Of a DNA stretch of 57,269 nucleotides, positions 51,306 to 57,269 are shown piece after piece. Origin of the DNA: an uncultured Sulfuricurvum sp. (lineage in GTDB: Bacteria; Campylobacterota; Campylobacteria; Campylobacterales; Sulfurimonadaceae); assembly GCF_937936435.1 (NCBI RefSeq), contig NZ_CALDDG010000008.1:1-57269 (forward strand). Reading direction: 5' to 3'. Each line of letters begins with the position of its first letter. Within the stretch, counting starts at the first letter, position 1. The notes below the pieces were generated by a model. That model was not told where the DNA came from, did not search any database, and saw nothing but the letters and a program-made list of their open reading frames with translations. The position numbers and the translations under genes were made by a program.

Positions 51306-51933
51306 TCTCGATGATACACTTTATGATGAAATTGACTTTGTGAAAAGCGGATTTTGGGCTATTGCCTCAACATTTTCCAATACACCGCAAAAGCTTTTTG
51401 ACTTTATGTGGAATCTCTTTTTACAAGAAGGAAGCGGTTCTATTTTTAATCAACTGATAGAATATTTTCACCTCGATGCAACACTCGAAACCCTAATTAC
51501 CCTCTATCAGACACACACGCCAAACATCACTTTGCCCGAAGAGACTATCACGCTCTTGAAAGCAATAAAAGGTTTCGGTTCTACCGCTCTTATTACAGAT
51601 GGCTTGGCACAAATGCAAATACAAAAATTTAATTCTCTTGGACTTTCAGCATGGATTGATTACCCTGTCTTTACCGATCTGTACAATACTTGTAAACCTA
51701 ATCCTCTTGCTTATAAAATGGTAATGGAGCATTTCAAAGATGAAATTAAATTCGTCTATTTTTCCGACAATCCCAAAAAAGATTTTTTTGCTCCGAATGA
51801 CCTGAATTGGCTTACAGTACGGTATAAAAATCCATACGGAATTTATCGTGAAATACCTTCAAATGCATCCTATGAGATTACATCGCGTTTAACTCTAATT
51901 CCAATTATTCAACAATACCTCTCAGAAAAATAA
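51289..51933 (+). CDS. HAD-family hydrolase
   Basis: The ATG at 51289 follows GAGGT at a good distance, so I prefer it to ATG 51271; this gives 214 residues. Motif I is IVFDLDDTLYDE (nucleophile Asp at about 6), motif II ALITDGLAQMQ, motif III CKPNPLAYKMV and motif IV FVYFSDNPKKDF. It is a phosphatase-type HAD with a helical cap. Pairing with the ATP-grasp gene (17-base overlap) suggests that it acts on the same metabolite, but no substrate can be assigned. Confidence 0.85.
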   Translation: MVIVFDLDDTLYDEIDFVKSGFWAIASTFSNTPQKLFDFMWNLFLQEGSGSIFNQLIEYFHLDATLETLITLYQTHTPNITLPEETITLLKAIKGFGSTALITDGLAQMQIQKFNSLGLSAWIDYPVFTDLYNTCKPNPLAYKMVMEHFKDEIKFVYFSDNPKKDFFAPNDLNWLTVRYKNPYGIYREIPSNASYEITSRLTLIPIIQQYLSEK

Positions 51934-51952
51934 ATCCAGTTTTATGAGGCAT

Positions 51953-51980
51953 TTGGATACACTATCAATTACTTTATATA
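51953..51980 (+). promoter_or_regulatory. Possible internal promoter before pglB
   Basis: TTGGAT (51953-51958) and TATATA (51975-51980) are 16 bases apart in a 65-base gap, the largest within the glycan locus. The pglB ATG is 19 bases after the -10-like box. Confidence 0.35.
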
Positions 51981-51998
51981 TACACGAAAAGGGTAAAA

Positions 51999-54110
51999 AT
52001 GCGCTTGTTAAAGTTGCCTGAAGAAAATATCGGTATTAAATTCTCCCTCTTCTTTATTATCATCGCATATATTTTTTCCCTCTCTATGCGCTATATTTGG
52101 GTGGCTGATTTTCAGTCTGTTCCCCAATTTCATTGGCATAATGAATTGATGCTAAATACAAATGACGGGTATTGGTATGCAGAAGGAGCACGCGATATCT
52201 TGCAAGGCCATCATGAGCCAAACGATCTTTCCCCGATCAACGAACCTCTCTCACTTCTGACCGCTTGGCTTTCCAAGATAGTTCCAGTAAGCTTTGAGAC
52301 ATTGATTCTCTATATGCCTTCATTTCTCGGTTCCTTAATTGTCATCCCGATTATTTTGATCGGACGGTCATTAGGACAAACATCAATAGGCTTTATTGCA
52401 GCTCTAATCGCAAGCATAACCAACAGCTATTATAACCGAACGATGACAGGCTATTACGATACCGATATGCTCACTATCGTATTGCCGTTGTTTGCCGTTT
52501 ACTTTATCATTTTTGCCATTATCCATCAACGCAATCGTTTTTTAATCCCTATCACATTAGCCTTTGCATTAAATCAATGGTGGTATCCGCAGAGTTATTC
52601 TCTTAACAGTGCAATATTGGTCATGACGTTTATCTATGCCGTTATCTTTGAACGAAAAAACCATTATCTCTATAAGATCGCGCTCTTTATCATCATCGGG
52701 GTTTTATCCCTTCCGATATGGGTCAAACTTGCAATCGCAATAGGAGTTTTTTCATTTTTTCATTTTCGCCCGGCACTCGATCAAAAATGGTTTTGGGCAT
52801 TATTCGGGGCAATTATTCTCATCTATTTTGCAACAGGGGGGATTGACCCTATCTGGGCACAGCTAAAAGGGTATCTGTTCCGTGAAAGCGTCTCAAGTGA
52901 AGCTGGTGGGCTTCATTTCTACAACGTAGCCCAAACCGTCCGTGAAGCAGGACATATCCCTTTTAATGTTTTTGCGGAACGAATCAGCGGACATACGATT
53001 ACTTTTATCATTGCATGTGTCGGCTATGCACTTGCTGTAATTGCCTATCGTCCACTCCTTATAACTCTACCGCTTGTAGGACTGGGATTTATCGCTATGT
53101 CGGCTGGTTTACGTTTTACGATTTATGCCGTTGCACCGATGGCAATCGGATTTGCCTATTTTATTGTTCTCATAAGCCGACCGATAGAAAAGGGATGGCT
53201 GAAATATATTGTTTTAACCGTTTTCACTGGTGTTGCTCTCTACCCTAATTATCTCCATATTCAAGAGTATAAGACGCCGACCGTATTCACTGCCGATGAG
53301 GTCTCTACTCTTGAACGACTCGGAAAAATTGCAGGGCATGAAGACTATGTTATTTCTTGGTGGGATTACGGCTATCCGATTCGCTATTATAGTGATGTAA
53401 AAACTCTTGTGGACGGAGCGAAACACAGTGGGGACGTCAACTATCCTGTTAGTTACATTTTGACGCAATCTCAGCAAAATACAGCCGACATGGCACGACT
53501 CAGTGTTGAGTATACCGAACGTGGATTCGAGACCAACAACTCGAATGAAATTGTTGCGACCATGCTTAGAGAGTATAAAATCGATTCAGTTGATGATCTC
53601 ATAGACAGTATACAGCTTAATCCGACGATTCTGCCAAAAGCAACACGTGACATTTATCTCTATTTACCGTTAAGAATGATGGATATTTTACCCACAGTAA
53701 CGCTTTTTAGTTATTTAGATCTTAAAAGTGCGAATAATCCTTCTCAACAGCCTTTTTTTTATATGTCACAGCAAGCACAAGATACCGGTAAAACTATAAA
53801 TCTTGAAAGTGGCGTTTCTCTCATAAAAGATACTAATAGCATTAAGATTGGTAATCAAGAAGTACCGATCAAAAGTTTTTTTCAAGTCGGCTACGATGCA
53901 AATAAAAAGTTGGTTACTAATCAACAACAATTTGCTTCTAATGGGCTAAATGTTATTTATATGGCAAGTTACGGTCGTTTTTTAATTGTCGATGATTTTT
54001 ATCTAAACTCAACTTACATTCAACTGTTTGTATTTGATCGATATGATAAGAGTCTTTTTGAACCGGTCATTTTAGACCCTATGAGTAAAATTTATAAACT
54101 AAAGCTATGA
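51999..54110 (+). CDS. pglB: PglB-like oligosaccharyltransferase (STT3 family)
   Basis: The 703-residue protein is close in length to C. jejuni PglB (713). About 13 N-terminal membrane spans are followed by a periplasmic domain. The metal-site Asp56 lies in LNTNDGYWYAEGARD, and a TVRE motif has Glu316 at the position of C. jejuni Glu319. The sequon-binding WWDYG is at residues 454-458, followed by YPIRYYSDVKTLVDGAKH. It transfers the lipid-linked glycan to Asn in D/E-x-N-x-S/T sequons of periplasmic proteins. It overlaps pglE by 4 bases. Confidence 0.95.
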   Translation: MRLLKLPEENIGIKFSLFFIIIAYIFSLSMRYIWVADFQSVPQFHWHNELMLNTNDGYWYAEGARDILQGHHEPNDLSPINEPLSLLTAWLSKIVPVSFETLILYMPSFLGSLIVIPIILIGRSLGQTSIGFIAALIASITNSYYNRTMTGYYDTDMLTIVLPLFAVYFIIFAIIHQRNRFLIPITLAFALNQWWYPQSYSLNSAILVMTFIYAVIFERKNHYLYKIALFIIIGVLSLPIWVKLAIAIGVFSFFHFRPALDQKWFWALFGAIILIYFATGGIDPIWAQLKGYLFRESVSSEAGGLHFYNVAQTVREAGHIPFNVFAERISGHTITFIIACVGYALAVIAYRPLLITLPLVGLGFIAMSAGLRFTIYAVAPMAIGFAYFIVLISRPIEKGWLKYIVLTVFTGVALYPNYLHIQEYKTPTVFTADEVSTLERLGKIAGHEDYVISWWDYGYPIRYYSDVKTLVDGAKHSGDVNYPVSYILTQSQQNTADMARLSVEYTERGFETNNSNEIVATMLREYKIDSVDDLIDSIQLNPTILPKATRDIYLYLPLRMMDILPTVTLFSYLDLKSANNPSQQPFFYMSQQAQDTGKTINLESGVSLIKDTNSIKIGNQEVPIKSFFQVGYDANKKLVTNQQQFASNGLNVIYMASYGRFLIVDDFYLNSTYIQLFVFDRYDKSLFEPVILDPMSKIYKLKL

Positions 54111-55219
54111 TACAGAACCATCGCCTCTTCCTATCGCCTCCCCATATGAGCGGCCGTGAACAAGAGTATATCGCCCAAGTATTCGAGAGCAACTATATTG
54201 CACCGCTGGGACCGATGGTAGATCGTTTCGAGCAAAATATCCGCGACTACACCCACACATCTAACGCCCTCGCCCTGAGCAGCGCTACCGCTGCGATACA
54301 TTTAGCATTGCGTGTTTTGGGTGTCGGCACCGGTGATCTGGTTCTGGCTTCCTCCTTTACCTTTATCGGCTCCATCGCCCCCATACTCTACCAAAATGCC
54401 ACGCCTGTATTTATCGACAGCGATGCGAAGAGTTGGAATCTCGATCCCGCATTGCTTGAAAAAGCAATTGCACAAGCCCCTAAAAAGCCTAAAGCACTTA
54501 TCTTAACCCATCTCTACGGCCAATGTGCCGATCTAAAAACCATTGCACAAATCTGCACTCATCACGATATCGCGCTCATCGAAGATGCAGCCGAAAGCTT
54601 GGGTGCGACATATAACACTCAGCAAACAGGAACATTCGGCACTTTCGGTGTTTACAGTTTCAATGGCAATAAGATACTGACGACTTCGGGAGGAGGAATG
54701 CTTGTCTCATCGAACAAAGAGTTGATCGACAAAGCTCGGTTTTATTCCACTCAAGCGCGGGATCATGCGCCATATTACGAACATACCGACTTCGGCTACA
54801 ATTACCGCCTAAGCAATGTGCTTGCAGCTATCGGCGTAGCCCAGATGGAAGTTTTGGAAGAACGTATCGCCATGCGCCGTCAAATTTTCCAATGGTATCG
54901 TGAAGCGTTACGCGATATCAGTGAAATTACCTTTATGCCGGAGCTTTCCGATACCAGAGGTAACCGCTGGCTTACTGCCATCACGTTTGAGCGCTCCGAT
55001 CCGGAACGTATCCGCACACATCTTGAAACCGCAAATATCGAAAGCCGTCCTCTGTGGAAACCGATGCATCTGCAGCCTTTGTTTAAAAACGGTTCGGTAT
55101 TCCAAAACGGTACTTCAGAGGGTCTGTTTACTAAAGGACTTTGTCTTCCAAGCGGAACACAAATGACATCTGACGATGTCGAATACGTTTGCGCAATTTT
55201 GAAAAAGGCCCTTCGATAA
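54107..55219 (+). CDS. pglE: PglE-like UDP-sugar aminotransferase
   Basis: The 370-residue DegT/DnrJ-type enzyme has LSSATAAIHLALRVLGVG, ALIEDAAESLGATY and the PLP lysine Lys189 in GVYSFNGNKILTTSGGGML, as in PglE. It should aminate the 4-keto sugar made by PglF, giving UDP-4-amino-4,6-dideoxy-GlcNAc. The order pglE-pglF follows pglB. The stop overlaps the pglF start as TAATG. Confidence 0.92.
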   Translation: MIQNHRLFLSPPHMSGREQEYIAQVFESNYIAPLGPMVDRFEQNIRDYTHTSNALALSSATAAIHLALRVLGVGTGDLVLASSFTFIGSIAPILYQNATPVFIDSDAKSWNLDPALLEKAIAQAPKKPKALILTHLYGQCADLKTIAQICTHHDIALIEDAAESLGATYNTQQTGTFGTFGVYSFNGNKILTTSGGGMLVSSNKELIDKARFYSTQARDHAPYYEHTDFGYNYRLSNVLAAIGVAQMEVLEERIAMRRQIFQWYREALRDISEITFMPELSDTRGNRWLTAITFERSDPERIRTHLETANIESRPLWKPMHLQPLFKNGSVFQNGTSEGLFTKGLCLPSGTQMTSDDVEYVCAILKKALR

Positions 55220-56994
55220 TGCAATGGCTCCGTCCCAATAATGCAAAAAGGATCCTTTTTTTCCTTATAAGTGATACACTATTATCCCTATTTACCCTCT
55301 ACAGCGCCTATCTACTACGGTTCAATTTTGAGATTCCGAACGAATTCCTAACCCCTTTTTCCCTAATAGCGGCAACGTTTATCATTCTAAAGCTCATCTT
55401 TATCTACGGATTTAAAAACTATTCGATTATCTGGCGTTTTTACGGTCTCGAAGAGGCAAAAAATCTCTTTTTTGCCCACATTTTTGCGTATGGGGTCATT
55501 GCTCTCATCCATACCGCTCTTCCCTCGCTGTTTTCACCGTTTCCGCGCAGCGTCATCATCATCGATCTCGTACTTTCCTTGATTTTTCTCGGCTCTCTTC
55601 GCCTCTCAAAACGGATCATTCTGGGTATCGGCACGCCTCGCGAGAGTCTTCAACCGACATTACTGATCGGTATCTCTTCAAACACGGCCAATCTGATCAA
55701 AAGTACCCTCAATGGCGAAAGCGGTTATTATCCTCTCGGTATTATCGCCGTACAGGAAAAAAATCGAAATATGATCGGTTCGACAATCCAAAATATCACC
55801 GTATCGGGCTTGGATCAAATCTCTGCTCTTGTTGCATCGAAAAAAATTACCGCTGCGATTATTGACGGTACATTGCCGAATGAATACCTCCGAGAAACAT
55901 ATCAGCTACTCAGTGATGCCGGAGTCAATGAGATCAAACGCTCCCGTTTGCTGGACAATACCGCCAATCGCATCGAAGAACTCTCCGTCGAAGATCTCCT
56001 CGCGCGCCATCCCAAAGACCTCGATACTCCGATAATCGGCGCGTTTATCCATGGCAAGAAGGTTCTTATCACCGGTGCGGGAGGGAGTATCGGGAGTGAA
56101 ATCGCTTTGCAATGCCACCGTTTCGGAGCCGCGCATTTGGTCTTGATCGATCACAGCGAATACAATTTATACCAAATCGGCGAACGGCTCCCCTCTGCCC
56201 AACTGCATTTGTGCAATATTATCGACCAGCCATTACTTGATGAGATCATGCACGACGCATCCCCCGAGATCGTTATCCATGCCGCGGCCTACAAACATGT
56301 TCCCTTGTGTGAAACCAACATCCATGCCGCAGTAATGAACAATGTCATCGGTAGTCGCAATTTAATCGACAGCGCAATTGCCAATAACGTTTCTAAAATC
56401 GTCATTATCTCTACCGATAAAGCGGTCCGACCGACCAATGTCATGGGGGCGACCAAACGGGTCGTCGAACTCTACGCCCAAAACGTCGATTCACGCAACA
56501 GCGAAATCGTCTCTGTCCGTTTTGGTAACGTTTTAGGTTCCAGCGGTAGCGTCATCCCCAAATTTAAAGCCCAAATCGAAGCGGGCGGCCCTATCACCAT
56601 CACCCATCCCGAGGTTACCCGCTACTTTATGCTGATCAATGAAGCGTGCCAGCTCGTCTTACAAGCCGCCGCAATCGCAAAAGGGGGAGAGCTTTTTATC
56701 CTCGATATGGGCGAACCGGTTAAAATTATCGATCTTGCCCACACTATGATACGTTTGTATGCAACCGAACCGATTCAGATCGTCACAACAAAACTCCGCC
56801 CGGGAGAAAAACTCTATGAAGAGCTTCTTATCGATGAAAGCGAACAAAAAACGACCTACGAATCAATCATGATTGCCCGTCCAAGCCACTATGATATCCT
56901 ATCACTGAACCGTGAAATCGATGCGCTTACGACCTCATCCGATCCTCGGACACTTTTACGACACATCGTCCCCGAATTTACCGATCCCTCTTGA
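55219..56994 (+). CDS. pglF: PglF-like UDP-GlcNAc 4,6-dehydratase
   Basis: The ATG at 55219 gives 591 residues, matching C. jejuni PglF (590). Four N-terminal membrane spans (to about residue 145) and a CoA-binding-like domain precede the SDR domain: ITGAGGSIGSEIALQC near 284, HAAAYKHVPLCE, STDKAVRPTNVMGATKR and VRFGNVLGSSGSVIPKF. Met replaces the usual SDR tyrosine in the TDK-x-MxxxK region, as in this dehydratase group. It makes UDP-4-keto-6-deoxy-GlcNAc, the first step of bacillosamine-type sugars. Confidence 0.93.
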   Translation: MQWLRPNNAKRILFFLISDTLLSLFTLYSAYLLRFNFEIPNEFLTPFSLIAATFIILKLIFIYGFKNYSIIWRFYGLEEAKNLFFAHIFAYGVIALIHTALPSLFSPFPRSVIIIDLVLSLIFLGSLRLSKRIILGIGTPRESLQPTLLIGISSNTANLIKSTLNGESGYYPLGIIAVQEKNRNMIGSTIQNITVSGLDQISALVASKKITAAIIDGTLPNEYLRETYQLLSDAGVNEIKRSRLLDNTANRIEELSVEDLLARHPKDLDTPIIGAFIHGKKVLITGAGGSIGSEIALQCHRFGAAHLVLIDHSEYNLYQIGERLPSAQLHLCNIIDQPLLDEIMHDASPEIVIHAAAYKHVPLCETNIHAAVMNNVIGSRNLIDSAIANNVSKIVIISTDKAVRPTNVMGATKRVVELYAQNVDSRNSEIVSVRFGNVLGSSGSVIPKFKAQIEAGGPITITHPEVTRYFMLINEACQLVLQAAAIAKGGELFILDMGEPVKIIDLAHTMIRLYATEPIQIVTTKLRPGEKLYEELLIDESEQKTTYESIMIARPSHYDILSLNREIDALTTSSDPRTLLRHIVPEFTDPS

Positions 56995-57017
56995 GTCAAA
57001 CAATATTTCCAAAAGCG

Positions 57018-57269
57018 TTATGATGCGATCTTTTTGACCGTTTGATACAATTTTTCGGGAGAAAAATTCTGGATAGGAATATCCGCTATCAGTGAGAGTT
57101 CATCGATAAAAGAGCGATATTCGCTTTTTCCGATCCGTTTCATCAGCCGATAAGCATACAAAAGATCATCCGCGTTACTTTTAGAACAGAACCATCGCTT
57201 TTTGTCGTGTATCCCCAATCGAAATACCTGTGAAAAAACTATCCCCATCCATGCGTACTTGCTCCCATT
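57018..57269 (-). CDS. Hypothetical protein, C-terminal part only
   Basis: The frame is open from the stop at 57018 to the window edge (84 codons), so the start lies outside; an internal ATG at 57248 has no clear ribosome-binding site. Visible features are WFCSKSNADDLLYAYRLMKRIG and a basic, helical C-terminus (SPEKLYQTVKKIAS). No domain was recognised. It converges on pglF with a 23-base gap that holds no obvious terminator. Confidence 0.6.
   Translation of the reverse strand, partial: NGSKYAWMGIVFSQVFRLGIHDKKRWFCSKSNADDLLYAYRLMKRIGKSEYRSFIDELSLIADIPIQNFSPEKLYQTVKKIAS

Noticed and set aside
1..57269. CRISPR arrays, tRNA/rRNA genes, transposases or phage genes
   Set aside because: No regular repeats, cloverleaf-like intergenic segments or transposase motifs were found; gaps between genes are too short for most of these.

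Overview
The window looks like chromosomal DNA of a Campylobacterota bacterium (former Epsilonproteobacteria), probably a Sulfuricurvum/Sulfurimonas-like free-living sulfur oxidiser. The pointers are a ccoNOQP cytochrome cbb3 operon followed by a DUF4006 gene and fixH, the futalosine-pathway gene mqnA, a purA-fliJ-motE gene string, an AddAB-type helicase/nuclease pair, and a Campylobacter-style N-glycosylation set (pglA, pglC, pglB, pglE, pglF). The genus is inferred from gene content and moderate GC only; no marker rRNA is present.

Layout. 1-2150 (minus): a metal/drug efflux operon of a PepSY-like periplasmic protein, a TolC-like outer-membrane channel and an RND adaptor cut by the window edge. 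2349-3170: rplM-rpsI. 3252-8286: addB-addA. 8417-13286: the ccoNOQP operon with its accessory genes (DUF4006, a 33-residue membrane protein, a TPM-like protein, FixH). 13578-19512: carA with DUF507, then an operon of aminotransferase, hisZ, purA, fliJ and motE. 19626-32509: housekeeping genes (uppP, rdgB, an MFS carrier, moaD-moaE-moeA, mqnA, gltX, a SurA-like chaperone, a CZB-domain chemoreceptor, accB-accC, dcd, a YdcH-like protein). 32633-37147: two tandem GAF proteins, asnB and a Na/Pi cotransporter.

37201-56994 (plus): a 20-kb glycan locus with almost every gene overlapping the next by a few bases. It starts with a Wzx-type flippase, continues through methyltransferases, glycosyltransferases and a deacetylase in a strongly AT-rich block, then a GtrB-like/GtrA/GT-C trio, and ends with pglA, pglC, an ATP-grasp enzyme, a HAD hydrolase, pglB, pglE and pglF. 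Together PglF and PglE should make a UDP-4-amino sugar, PglC should load a sugar phosphate on undecaprenyl phosphate, PglA and the other transferases should extend it, a flippase should turn it over, and PglB should transfer it to asparagine in periplasmic proteins. No pglD acetyltransferase and no pglK ABC flippase occur here. The ATP-grasp/HAD pair occupies the stretch between pglC and pglB, and a Wzx-type flippase heads the locus. I consider this variant N-glycosylation locus the most interesting part of the window.

Regulatory sequence is compact. Several promoters share a -10 box followed at once by (T)GCG(C), several terminator-like hairpins enclose the stop codon of the gene they follow, and the ccoN leader carries a 17-bp hairpin. 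No rRNA, tRNA, CRISPR array or insertion sequence was recognised. No gene-free stretch exceeds 300 bases; the longest (13287-13577) is described under ccoN and carA regulation.
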